Made by a program: the position numbers and the translations under genes. Below are positions 13,262 through 24,818 of a DNA stretch of 64,000 nucleotides, piece after piece. Each line of letters opens with the position of its first letter. The first letter of the stretch is position 1. This stretch comes from Eremophila alpestris peregrina (taxonomy: Eukaryota; Chordata; Aves; Passeriformes; Alaudidae). Under the pieces are notes generated by a model. It was given only the letters and a program-made list of their open reading frames with translations, had not been told where the DNA came from and ran no database searches. The DNA lies in NCBI GenBank assembly GCA_009792885.1, contig WMCF01000065.1:3623660-3687659 (forward strand), written 5' to 3'.

Positions 13262-13338
13262 CACCTTCTGGTGTGCCTCTCCCTGGGCAGGGGACTGGAG
13301 AAGGTCCCTTCCAACTGAGGCCATTCTGATTCCAAGAG
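13262..13338 (+). mobile_element. CR1 LINE 3' end, very short
   Basis: Only the final CR1 segment is clear: 'gcaggggactggagaaggtc', 'ccttccaactgaggccattctgattcc'-type ending. Boundaries are approximate. Confidence 0.7.
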
Positions 13339-13790
13339 GTTTCTCAGCTCAGGCAGCAGCGAGAGGGAGGCTGGGTCATGCTGGGACTGCAGCTCCAGCT
13401 GGCAAGATGCAACCCTGGGATGGGGAGCCAGTCACTGGATGGAGCCCAAGCTGCTGCACGTCCCCAGACACCCCAAGCCATTCCCTCTCGTGCCAGCAGT
13501 GTGCCATGCCAGCCTCCACCCCCAGCCCAGCTTCTCCAGCCACTGGGGGAGCTGGAACAGCACAAACTGGCAAGTCCTGTGGCACAGCTGAGGGCAGAAG
13601 CTGCCCAGAGCTGCTGCCAGGCACGGGCAGCTCCAGCCTCCCCTTCACTCCACGCTGACAGGGTGATGTTTGGCTGAGCCATTAACAGATGCCTGCTAAA
13701 CAGGTGGAAAATCTGTTTTCACAGACCAGTCCAAAGTGCAGTGAGTGCTGTGGGGTCAGAGGTGGGGAGGACATGGCTGGAGCAGCAAGG

Positions 13791-14056
13791 ATCTCCAGGC
13801 TCCATGGGAGCACCCAAGCCCCTGGGTCTGCCACAGGACCTGTAAATTTAGCCCATGGCCTGCTGGCAGGAGCCTGGCTATTCCCAGCAGGATGGCCAAG
13901 ACCTTGGTTAACCCTGTCCTGGAGCTGAGGAAATGACCAACTTTCTCCCCATGCCAAAGCTGGGAAAACAAATGGCCCTGGCTCCAGCTTAAAGACTGCA
14001 TCCTCCCATGGGCTGGGACACAGCAGATCATACATTCTCGTTTCCCTAAATGAAGG
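13791..14056 (-). repeat. Inverted repeat pair, copy B (class unassigned)
   Basis: Reverse-orientation partner of 2,007-2,266, about 11.5 kb away in the same intron. Relative to copy A it has a small insertion near CTTTGGCATGGGG and two extra bases near the AAATTTA stretch. The pair could form a large stem in the ASTN2 pre-mRNA or promote inversion. No coding frame is conserved between the copies beyond what identity forces. Confidence 0.9.
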
Positions 14057-14875
14057 GATTGGCAGGTGTCCCTGCTTCATCCACATCTCCTCATCTTGGT
14101 GCCCTCCTCCTGCTGCTCTGTTGGTCCCTCAGCTGCCTGCAGAGCAGGACACACTCACTGCTCCTCCATCAGGGATCCCACCCTACCCAACACACACCAG
14201 CAACACCAATAACAACCACCCCACCATGCTGGACACAGGGTCACCAATGTGACAGCCACAGCCAGAACACCTCAAAGTGCCTTCAGGGACAGCCACATTT
14301 GATTGTGGCCAGGGAAATCTTGTTGAGAGCTGTCTTTCATGAAAACTTTCTTTCTCTTTTCTTTTTCTTTTAGAAATGTGTCAGTTTAAGATTGTAAAAA
14401 TACTTTCATCTTCAAAACAGTGTCACAACTCCCCTTCAGCATTTTCATAACAATGCTGCCATTCTGGCTTCAAAACATCTTCCCAAACTTATTGTTCACA
14501 CATTCACCGAACTTTAAAGCTCAGAACTGAGGGACTGTGATGAAACTGGAACAAGCTGCTCTTTGAATAAAGACAAGTTTCCCTTTCATCTCGTGCTAAT
14601 TAACAGAAGCATCCTTCCCTCTGTGCCAGCCCCTGGTCAGCACTCACCACATCTCTCAGACCTCAAAGAAAAACCTGCCTCTTCCCTCACTGCATCCTGT
14701 CTGTGTGAGCACAGTGCAGCATCTCAGGGACCACAGGGATTTCCCAGAGAGGCCAACACAAGGGAGATGCAGGGGGGAGATGCAGGAGCCCCTCAGGAGC
14801 TGCTGTGGGACCCTCTCAGCTCAGTCAGGACGGACATTATTGCAGCAGGAATGCAGGAGCAGCTGAAGGCCAGCA
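14057..14875. other. Intron 1 stretch without recognised gene
   Basis: Unique intronic DNA with a pyrimidine run at about 14,348-14,373. A plus-strand open frame of 283 codons starts at 14,563 and runs through the direct-repeat copy at 14.9 kb. It is Ser/Gln/Pro-rich, antisense to ASTN2, and has no recognised domain. Confidence 0.5.
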
Positions 14876-14970
14876 GCATCCCCGAGGCTGGCAGCACCTC
14901 CAGCTCATGGAGCCTCCCTCCTGCCCAAATCCCAGCTCTTGGGCCACAGCAGGTTAAGGAACAGCTCCAG
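14876..14970 (+). repeat. Degenerate direct repeat pair, copy 1
   Basis: Shares 'gaggctggcagca', 'gagcctcc', 'tcctgcccaaatcccagctc' and 'gttaaggaacagct' in order with 16,126-16,248. Copy 2 has an extra CpG-rich insertion before the shared GTTAAGG. This may be an old local duplication or an unrecognised interspersed element. Confidence 0.8.
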
Positions 14971-16125
14971 GGATGCTCCTGTGCCCTGTTCCTCACCTTC
15001 TGCCACCACAGCAGAGGCTGCTGGACAAAGGCAGATCTTGCTGCCCACTGTGACACCACTCTCCCAGCCCAACCTTTCCCTCTAATGCAGTTCATGCCAG
15101 GAATAAAAACGTCCCTGGGCAGTCCCCTAACTGCTGCAAATATTTGCAGAGTTGGAAGAAGGAGAGCACGGAGAGGAGTGAGGAAGCTGCAGAGCCATCA
15201 GCAGGCAGCTAAAGGCTGCAGCCTGTTCCCAGCCAGGTCCAGCCCTGCCTCCTCTCCCAGGTCTCACCTGCCTGCAGCTGTCACAGCTGAGAGAAGCTCC
15301 ACTCCAACCCAGAGCTTTCCTACAACCCAACAACAGCAAAAGCAGCAGAATATTAACGTTAACACCTGCTTGTTTGCCCTTAGGCACATCCAGAGCAGTT
15401 TAGCAGAGAGATGATCAAAACAAGCAGCGTTTAAACCCACGGGCCCCGAATCCACAGAAATGCCTTTGCCTTTTGAGCCACAGCAAAAACATCACCTTCC
15501 CTCCCAGCCCAAAGCCTCTGCTCCAGGGGCACGGAGCTGTTCTCCCACAGCAGGGCCCTGCAGGACGAGGGGTGGTTTGGAATGCCCTTCCCAGGAGCTG
15601 ACCACAGACCTACTCCAGCTGTGGGCAAGGTATCCATGGATAAATATGCACCATTTGTGCTGGAGAAAAGCTTTGGAGACCACAGCTTACTAAAATTTGG
15701 CTTTACATGACTCAAAGCACACCTCAAACCAGAGAAGCCTTTAAGCAATGAGGAACGTGATTTTGGGGAGGAAATGCAGCTGGGAGATGCCACAGGAGAG
15801 ACACCAATGGATTGTTTAGCAAAGAACAGGCTCTCACGAGGCTCAAGTTTCCTGCAGCATCCCCTACAACCACCCCATATCTCACACCATGGCAGCTCAG
15901 GCGGGAGGAGCGCTGCAAACAGGATTTTTTCCCCTCCTGTTTAGCTTTTAAGTGGCTCATTGCAACACCCTGTAAAACCCTTCATCACCGAGCAGGGAAA
16001 GGTTTTACAACAGTCTTTAAAAAGCAAGCCCAGGCAGCAGAGGATACTTCCTTCGGCACACACAGTTCTGGGCAGCACGGGGGATTTCAGGCAGCACTCC
16101 TGGGGAGCAGAATCTGAGCTAGGCA

Positions 16126-16248
16126 GAATCCCTGAGGCCGGCAGCATCCCCCTCACCTGCAGCTCAGGGAGCCTCCATCCTGCCCAAATCCCAGCTCCTG
16201 TCGCTGTCCCCACACACCGCGGGGTCACGGCGCGTTAAGGAGCAGCTT
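16126..16248 (+). repeat. Degenerate direct repeat pair, copy 2
   Basis: Partner of 14,876-14,970, about 1.25 kb away in the same orientation. Its right end runs into the CpG-rich patch at 16.2-16.5 kb. Confidence 0.8.
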
Positions 16249-16520
16249 GTCAGCCGAGCAGCGAAGGCAGCTGCTACAAAAGCACAATAAAATCGAGTAC
16301 AAGGAGGAGCAGCGTGTCTGCCGTGCAAAAGCCGCTGCTCCGGCGAGACCCCAGGCTGGCTGCGAGCAGCCCCTACAGGCAGCGCCCCCACCTCCCTCCC
16401 AGCTGCCATCCCCAGGATAATGGCTGTGGGGAATGCATCTCCTCCCCCGAGCAGGAGAAGGCAGGAACACGGCGAGGACAACTGCGCTGCTCGTGCGGGG
16501 CAGCGGCAAACAGCAGCCGG
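16180..16520. promoter_or_regulatory. CpG-rich intronic patch
   Basis: Roughly two dozen CpG dinucleotides in about 340 bp, well above the surrounding intron, with ACCGCGGGG, GGCGCG and GCGGGG stretches. It could be an intronic CpG island or alternative promoter. Open frames of 100-160 codons cross it on both strands without a recognised product. Confidence 0.4.
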
Positions 16521-19500
16521 GGAAATGGCAAGGGCTGGGGGATGTAAAACAGTGTAATGGATTTGTGTCTTCCAGCAGCTCTGGCTTCCTGAGCTGCGTT
16601 AAATGCGAGGCTGTTGCTGTTTGATGAAATGCATTTCCAGCCCTTCCGATCACGCTCGGGGAAATTAAAGCAGGAAACGCACGGTTGTTGATCCAGTACA
16701 AGGCATGAGACTGCAATGGCTACGGTGAGAACAGCCACAAGCCTCCAATGCCCGTTTGAAATCGGATCAATTTTGAAGGTTCTGAACGTCCAGGGTCTGT
16801 GAATGATGCTGGCAACAGCACATCCCATTCCTTGTGGCCTGAGGAAGCACCTCAGTGGGGCTCAGGGAAGCAAGAAAAGCTAAAGGAGGAGCAGGAGCCA
16901 ACACCTGCACTCCTCGGGGATGAGCCTGGGAAGGTTTGGATCAAGAGCAAATGGACAAAAGGGCTGGTGTGCTCCTGAGACATCCCTGCTCCGCCCCAGC
17001 AGTGCCCTCAGCAATTCCCCTACTCAAAGCTGCCAGAATAACCTCCCTGACGGGGGTGTTTTCTCCTGCTGAAGAGGGGACCCGAGGCTGGCAGGCACCA
17101 CGCACCCTGCCTCTCCTGTGATGTGTTTGATGGGAGCACGTACAGGCTGCTTTTGATTTTACAGTTTGTTTATAGCACACATTTGGGGAGCTACACGGAC
17201 TGGGAAAATACATCCCATAAACAAACTGCTTAACAAAACAGGCTAAATATGTACCACTCCAAACCCAAAATAGATTCCAGCTACCCGCCGTGCTTCGAGC
17301 ATATGCCTCTGACAACAGCTTTGCTTGGTGCCCCTGGTCCCGGCTCACTTTTGATTTTTAGGCTCTGTCACCATTGGCAGCACCTTCAGATGCCTCCCAC
17401 AGCTCCAGGTGAGTCAAGAGCAGTGAAAATACACCAGCTGGAAGTGGAGACCAGCACAGTGATGGAGGCATCACCCTTCCCTGGACTGCCCAGATGTTAC
17501 CAAAGGCTGCAGGATGTGGACCTGAGCCATCAGCTGGCTCGGGGACTGTCTGCAGAGACAGAAGGGATCATTAAGTGACAAAAGACTCACACAGCAAGTA
17601 TTTCAGGCAGACATTTCCAGTTTCCCTCCCAAGAACTGCCCCTCCAGCTGAACTCCACCACCCTGCTAATGCCCAGAAGCAATTCCTCAGGCGTTTAAAC
17701 TTTACCATCCCCTCTCTGGGGCTGCACGGAGGGCACATTCCCCCTGCGAATGCCTCCTCTGTCAAGATGCAAAGCTGTGGAAGCTGTGTGAAAGTAATTC
17801 CCACCCACTCCTACTGCCCCAGGAAAAAATATTTCTTTGGTGGTTTTGCATAACAAACAGCTACACGGCTTGCCTGTTTCTCCTGAGAAACTCAGGCTTA
17901 GAGGAAAACACCATCGCAGCGCTGCTCTGAGAGCAGACTTCATAAAGTTCCCCCTGCAAGGGGGGGAAATACTACCACAGAGATTAGACTGCCGCTGCTC
18001 CTGATAACATTCAGTCACCCTGGCAGGCTGCAGCACACCGAGTTTGTAAAGCTCCTTGGGAATCCTTCAAGATGAAAGGTACAGTATGATACGGATGTAT
18101 TATATCCATGGGCTTTGTTACAGCACACATTTCCTAGCATGGTTTTATTGCTGGAACACAAAGTTCAGCCGAAGCCCCGGGGCTCTTCAGGTGACGAATG
18201 CACCCCTGCAGCCCTCCCTCCCCTCTGTGGGGGAGGGAAAATGCCAAAGCCCCCGATGGGAACAGGCAGGGCAGCCACCGCCCTGCCAGCAGCAGCTGAC
18301 CTGCCCTGCACAGATAAGGGAAACCTCTGCAGGGTGTGCTCCCAGCCTGCAGCGTGTCTGACTCCCAAACATACCTGCCAGCCTCCCGAAATGCCACTGC
18401 GGCCACTGGCTCCTCTGCAGCACCCCTCCTTTTCTGCTGAGCCCTCTTCACAGCCTCCTGTCCCAAGCCAGCCCCAGTAAGGGCCAGGAGGCTCCATCAG
18501 CTGAGCCAACCTTTATTCAGTGGTACCCAGCACTGGTATCCCCTCAAATAGCCCGAGCTGCCCACCCTGAACACCTGCTCCAGGCAGAAGATATTGGGAG
18601 ATGTTTGCTGTGGACACAGCTTGACCATGGGCTGCCACTTTGGATGGCATGGAAGGGAGGGTGGGGAATACAGATCACTTTGGATCACCTGCCCAACACA
18701 TTGACCTGCCTGGGCACCTCTCTCTGGCCAGATTTCCCAGGATGTTACAGAGGAACAAGGAGGGTGACTGCAACAAGAAAGCTGGGAGGAATTCCCTGGG
18801 CAGGGCAGCAGAAAAGAGTTTAAACCCCTCCAATTTAAACAGATGGGAGGTTCAAAGGACGTGGAAGAAGTGTAATGGGGGTAGAAGGAAAAGGGACATA
18901 TCAGGATATCCCAGTAAGCCCCCAAAGCTGTCCAGGGCCCCTGCCCAAGCTGAACCCACCCCACAGTGACTGCTCAGGCCCAGCAAGCCAAGGTAAAGGG
19001 TTTCCATCACCCTTCACCCCACAAAGCAGCCTGGGCAAGACAGGGCTGGGTGACAGAGTGAGGTGGGAACAACAGGCAGCACCTGCCATGGGAGCCCCAT
19101 CATCCCAGGGAACCCATCTCAGTGGGAAACTGCCTGGAAGAGCAGGTCCAGGGGGCACCTGCACAAGGAGTTCATCAAGTCAGTGACACCAACTTTCATC
19201 TCACCAGGCCCCCTGGTAGCAAAAGCAATATCCACAGCAAGAGTGAGCTGAGGGAGGGGCTTTTCTGGCCAGGGTGGGTGAGCAGATCCTGCCCCAGGGC
19301 TGCAGGGAACACACTCTGCTCCAGCCCCCTTCCCTGCTCACACACACAGAGCACCCCATGCCCTGGCATGGGAGCCCTGCAGCAAGAGGCTGATGTGACT
19401 GAGCACGGGCTTGAGGCAACAAAAACATTCCTGTGCTGTTGCCAACTCCGATATTCTGTCCCTTGATCCCACAGTTTAGGGATGTGCTGTGCTCCCAGGA

Positions 19501-22283
19501 TTGCTGGAGAACCACAGAGAGCAGCCAGGGAAGGTTCTGGGCTGTGAGTGGCCTTGGGACAGCCCCAGGCACAGTCAGGAATGCCAGCTCCTGTTAAGCA
19601 AGTGCCTGGGCAGGCAGGAGCCCTGGGGCTGGCCAGGGAGCCCAGCTCACACAGCACAGCCAGGGCAGGGACCCAGCCAGGGCAGGGCCATGCTGCTGCC
19701 CCAGAGAGAGCAAAGGGAGGGGAAAAGGAAAAATAATCAAAGCCTCAAAGGCTGAGCTCCTGTGAGCGTGGTCATGGCTGGGAGCAAAGCAGGGGTCCCC
19801 AGAACCTGCACCCCAGTTACACACACCTGGGGCTGCGGGAGGGTGAGCTCACCTCTGTCGTAAGCCCACAGCAGAGGCAGGGCAGTGCTCCTCCACAGGG
19901 ACATCCCATCCCACAGAAGAAAGGCACCATGCACCAAAACCCCCAAATCAGAGCCAGAGGGTTCCCTCCTCCACTGGAGGATGTGCAAGCTCCCAGCCCT
20001 GGTGAGCCCAGCTCTCTGCCCCCAGTGCAGCCCTGAGTGCAGCTGGCAGTACCACCTCTGTGCCATTCCCGTGCCATTCCCCAGCTCTGGAGGGGCAGAT
20101 GATGGAGCACAGGAGGTGCCCTGCCCCACGGGTCCTCTCCCTGCACAGCTGACCTTCAGCAGCCCATCTCCCTGTGTGTGGCCACCCCTGGGCTCCCTCT
20201 CCTAACAGGATCACGCCCATGCATATGCCTGGGAGCAGCACCATCAGCCCAGTAATCTTCCTAAATACAGCAGTTACCAGGTGACTGGGAAAAAATCTCT
20301 TATACTGCTGATGCTGCTAATGGAAAATTTCTCCCCTTTTGCTGCTGCTTTCAAAGCCAGTCGAGGTTTCCTACAGACTTTGTCTTCCACTGAGACAGGA
20401 GAGGTGAAAGCACAGAGAAAGGAGTGCAGGAGGGGTGGGGGGCAGATAATGTGAAATAGAGGGAACTGGTGCTTCTGCCCCCTCCCCACCTGTGCCCACA
20501 GGCAGAGCCCTGGCTCCAAACCCTGTCTGTCCCATCCTCTCACAGGCAGCCACAGCCCAAGCTCCCCCTGCAAGGAATCCCTTCTCCCCCAGACCTGCAG
20601 CAGGATACTGGAAGCATTCAAGAGCTTCTTGCAGGGAAAATGGGGAAGGAGCCCAAAGGGAACAACAATGGGCCGAAACATTTACTCTGCTATTTTATTC
20701 CCCTTTCCCCCTTCCCAGGAGTCAGCCAGAAAGCCTCACCCAGCCAGTGCAGATGCAGGCAGCCAAGATCACTGCCCGTCCCCTCTGCATGCCATTCTGC
20801 TTCTTCAATACCATTAAGTGTCTCCATACTGTCTGGACACTGGAAACCTTAACTGCATTAGCTGAGACCCGAGCAGCAGCACAAGCATTCAATCCTTTAA
20901 AGTGGCCCCATTTCTTAAGCCGGTTATGCACAGGAACCATCCCTGCTCAATGCCATCACACACCCCACAGGTAGTGATGGGGCAGGGCTGGGGGCACAGG
21001 CCAAGGTTCACCATTCCCCATTTCAAATGGTTGTACAGGAGGAGGACACCTGGGCACAGGTGTACTGTGGACATTTCAGATGCTGAAAGGCATCAATCGA
21101 GGCATTTTATTTTCATTCAGCTCCAAGCCCAGCCTGCCCCACACTCTACATGGCATTTTGGTGTTTCTCAAGCCACCTGCACCTGCAAATGTATGCCAAA
21201 GAAGCCTAAGATCAATACCCCATCATTCCCACACGTGGCACCAATCTGTTCTCCCCTGTCCCAGCCAGCCCTGAGCTCCTGTCACACCAGGAGAGCCCAA
21301 GGGCTCAGCCCTGTTTCACTCAGCCAACACCACCCATCAGCACCGTGTCACAGAGCCTGGCCCATCACACAGCTGAGGCTCTCACTTCTAAGGCTTAGGA
21401 GGGGACAGGCAGCAAGTTTTGGAGGGAGCATCCATCTGCGTGGTGGCACTCAGAGGTCAGTCACCACCCCATTCCCCACGGGGGACTGCAAGCTCTCTGC
21501 ATAATTCTGAATAAAAGCTCACTATTTCTCCCTGGAAAAAAAGAGCAACAAAAGCCTCTGGCACGCAGGCATCATGGAAAATCAGCTGGGAGGAAGGGGG
21601 AGCAGAGAGAATCCCCAGCCACCAGCCTCCTGCCGTGGCAGCTCAGCTGCAGCAAGCAGCTCCTCTCTCCCTCCATAGTTAATCTTCTGTTGCCACTAGC
21701 TGGTCAACGCGGGTACTCTTGGAAAGCAGCAGCTCCCCGAGCACAGCCTGCTCTCAGCCACACATTCCCAGCTTTAACTGGGATTTTCAGCACAGAAAAT
21801 ACCTGACACGAAGCTAAATCCCTGTCAAGTCCACACCCCGCTGTGCTGGACAAACCATGTTCGACCTCACCTTTGGGGAGGGGAGGGATGGCCTCAGCAC
21901 TGACCCCTTTTCCTTGGCATCTTTTGCCTGCAGCCTTTCTGGGGGTTGTGGTGCTTGCAGACCTGCAGTTCAGCATGCACATCCACCCTGAGCTGGGCTC
22001 TCCCTCCTCTGCCCAGCTGTAAAACCCAGCTCCTTGGAAAGCTGGAGAAATCACACAGTAATTGTTACCAGGTTTTCCTCTTTCCTACACCCTCTCCAGG
22101 CAGCCCCCAGCACCAGGGCCCTGGCCCAGACCCCAGAGCACACACAGCTTGGGATGGGAATAGAGGGCAGGGAAGCAGCCCCACTGCCAGGTCTGGATCT
22201 GCCCCTGTCTCATCCTCACCACACCATCTCACTGAGGCTGTCAGGGTGGAAGAAATGACTCTTTACCCATTGGATTAGCTGGG
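16521..22283. other. Intron 1 stretch without recognised gene
   Basis: Long GC-moderate intronic sequence with no CR1 copy that I can identify and no RNA gene. Many overlapping short frames on both strands match no family. Confidence 0.6.
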
Positions 22284-22380
22284 TAAACAATATAAACAAC
22301 ATAAACAGGAAAGAAAAAATTAGAAAGAAAAAGAAAACCAAACAAAACAAAGAACAACAACAACAAAAAAACCCCAACAC
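22284..22380. repeat. A-rich low-complexity tract
   Basis: A-rich run with AAACA, AAAGA and CAACAA motifs. Simple sequence, possibly the decayed tail of a retroposed sequence. Confidence 0.8.
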
Positions 22381-22788
22381 TTGATTAACCAAGCCTCTGA
22401 GCTGATACTCCAGGCATCTCAAGCCTAGCAGGAGGCAGTTAATGCAAAGGGAGGTGCAGAAACCAGACTGTGCTCATTGGCTTTTCCCCACTTCCAGATG
22501 CCGAGCCCTGACCATGGAGCTGCACACTGGGCACACTCTCTGCACCCACACAGTGCTGCTCCAGACCCCACAGAGCAGCTCAGGGCAGAGAAGGGCACTC
22601 CTGAACAGCAGCATCACTAAGTTTCAGTGACACCCCAGGTGACCCTTCAGCCTCCCCACCCACTCTGCACAAACAGGAGCTGGTGACCAAAATGAGGGTG
22701 GCAAAACCCTGCTCAAGCATTTCTAGGAACAGCAATAAATGCAATCAGCCCATAGGGAACTGAGTGCTCTCCCTTATTTTAATGTAAA

Positions 22789-22912
22789 CTCAGAATGATT
22801 GAGGTTGGAAAAGGCCTCCAAGATATTTGAGTCCAACCTGTGACTGCCCCCCAGCAAAGCCCTGAGTGCCACATCCAGGCCCTCCTTCAAGGCTCAACAC
22901 TCCTGCCCTAAA
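22789..22912 (-). mobile_element. CR1 LINE 3' fragment
   Basis: Minus-oriented: on the plus strand it reads 'cagaatgattgaggttggaa', 'aaggcctccaagat', 'gagtccaacc', 'agtgccacatccaggccctc'. This is the reverse of the CR1 terminal region. It is the only clear CR1 in this intron in the sense orientation of ASTN2. Confidence 0.9.
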
Positions 22913-23933
22913 GAGGAGAAGTCCAAGTTACCAGATGACTTCGGGAAGAGTTAAGAAAGATAAAAGAAGTGGCACTGAACTGCCGAGGAGCTGGAAGAGC
23001 AGGGGACAATCATCAATCACACACAGGGGCCACAGGGGGACACCAGGAATGCAGACACACGAGCCTGCTTTGTGACAACCAAAACAAAGCACTTTGAAGC
23101 ACTGCAGACGCCGTCAAACAGCATCCATTAAAGCCATTTATGAGAAGTGTGTAGTAAACTGTTCTTATGTAAGCCACTACAGGGTAAGAGCAATGGTGAA
23201 AATTGGTCTGCCTCTTCCCTTCACTCTCCTCTATATAAACCTGCTCACACATAGACAGAGCTCATCTAAATTAGCTCAGAAGCAAACTGCCTCATTCCCT
23301 GAATTGCACTCAGACCTGGTGGAGCAGCTTCTGTAGGGAACACATGGCTGCTGACTGAATCAAGATCCACACCTCGGAGAGACCTCACTGTGCAAGGAGG
23401 TAGTCAATGACAGGCTGCACCTCTTGCCAGAGTAACTCTGGGAGAATTACAGGGTGGGGGGAAAGCCACAAAGCATCAGTAGTATCCAAAGGGCAGGATG
23501 CTTTTTCAGGAAAGGGGAGGCACAGCAATTCATAATGCACTGGTGGCACTTAACATTTGTCATTTCCTGCCACCACTGGGCTTTGCTGAGTAATTTTATA
23601 GTAACCTAACTGGGGGGTAGTGGGAGCAGCATCCTTCTCCTCTCCAACGCAAGAGGGAAAAAATAAACTGAGGCGTAGGAAACACAGAAGCTGTGACACC
23701 CCTGGAGGAGGGACACGGAGCACAGGGAGCTGCCAGTGGGTGTTCCAGCAGCAGCTCCCCGCTGCAGGCCAGGAGGGATGCACACAGAATCACTGTTCTA
23801 CCTTTCCTGGGAGAGGGTGAAGCCATCCCCACCCTGGGCTCCCACCTTCCTGCAGGGGCAGGGTGCCCAATGAGGCACAAAGAGCTGGAGCTGCTGTCCA
23901 GCAACCCAGAGAGCCCACACAGGGAGGGTATGG
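22913..23933. other. Intron 1 stretch without recognised gene
   Basis: Unique intronic sequence between a CR1 fragment and the composite minisatellite. No feature recognised. Confidence 0.55.
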
Positions 23934-24355
23934 AGCATCCCCAGGTACCCTCCTGTGGAGCATCCCTGGTACTCTCCAGGGCACACAGAGCAGGAAATGC
24001 TGTGGAACATCCCTGGGTACCCTCCTGTCCAGCATCCCTTGGTACCCCCCTGGGGCACACAAAGCAGGAGCTGCTGTGGAGCATCCCTGGTATCTCCCTG
24101 GGCACACAGAGCAGGAAATGCTATGGAACATCCCTGGTACTCTCCAGGGCACACAGAGCAGGAGCTGCTGTGGAGCATCCCTGGTATCTCCCTGGGCACA
24201 CAGAGCAGGAGTTGCTGTGGAGCATCCCTGGTACCCTCCTGTCCAGCATCCCTTGGTACCCCCCTGGGGCACACAGAGCAGGAAATGCTATGGAACATCC
24301 CTTGGTACTCCCCTGGGCACACAGAGCAGGAGCTGCTGTGGATATCCCCGGGTAC
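23934..24355. repeat. Composite minisatellite, 47-bp and 73-74-bp units
   Basis: Units start with GAGCAGGAAATGCT or GAGCAGGAGCTGCT at 23,988, 24,062, 24,109, 24,156, 24,203, 24,276 and 24,324, giving spacings of 74, 47, 47, 47, 73 and 48 bp. The longer units carry an extra 26-27 bp 'cagcatcccttggtaccc' block, itself a diverged copy of the unit core. Because few stops occur in the unit, several frames stay open (up to 294 codons), but they shift register along the array and encode only repeat peptides. Confidence 0.95.
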
Positions 24356-24394
24356 CCATCACCCCCTAGTGGGCTCCTGCCTTCCGCGAGAAGC

Positions 24395-24432
24395 TGCTGC
24401 TGCTGCTCCCGTTGCTGCTGCTCCCGACGCTG
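24395..24432. repeat. (GCT)n-rich simple repeat
   Basis: Interrupted GCTGCTGCT runs directly after the minisatellite. Non-coding context. Confidence 0.8.
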
Positions 24433-24699
24433 CCAGTGCACGGGCCCAGGCCTGGCTGTGTGGATGTCTCCTAGTGCTGGTTCCTCTCCTCTGTCTCAGC
24501 CTTGCAGCAGCTCCTGCAGACCAGGCAGCCCCGCAGGCAGGGATGCTACACTGGAAGCTCTCACTTTATGCACTTAAGAGAATAAAATGTCATATTGTCA
24601 GGGAACAGATAAAGTTGTTTCCTCCTCAGAAAGAGGAATCCTTTAAAGAAAAGGGACACACAGCAGTCCATGTGCTTTGTACCAGCCAGCAATTCAGGG

Positions 24700-24818
24700 C
24701 ATCTGTCTGGAGGATGTGGCACTCTGGGACATGGTTTAGTGGTGGATTTGGCAGCGTTAGGTTTACAGTTAGACTTGATCTTAAAGATCTTTCCCAACTT
24801 ACATGATTCCATGACTTT
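24700..24818 (+). mobile_element. CR1 LINE 3' fragment
   Basis: Plus-oriented CR1 end of the type 'gggacatggtttagtggtgg', 'ttggcagcgttaggttta', 'gacttgatcttaaagatctt', 'catgattccatgact'. It is antisense to ASTN2. Confidence 0.9.

Noticed and set aside
23934..24355. CRISPR-like array
   Set aside because: Repeats are contiguous with no unique spacers, units vary in length, and the genome is vertebrate.
23693..24806. Frames of 160-294 codons on both strands at the 24-kb minisatellite
   Set aside because: Produced by stop-poor repeat units; peptides change register along the array and are open on both strands.
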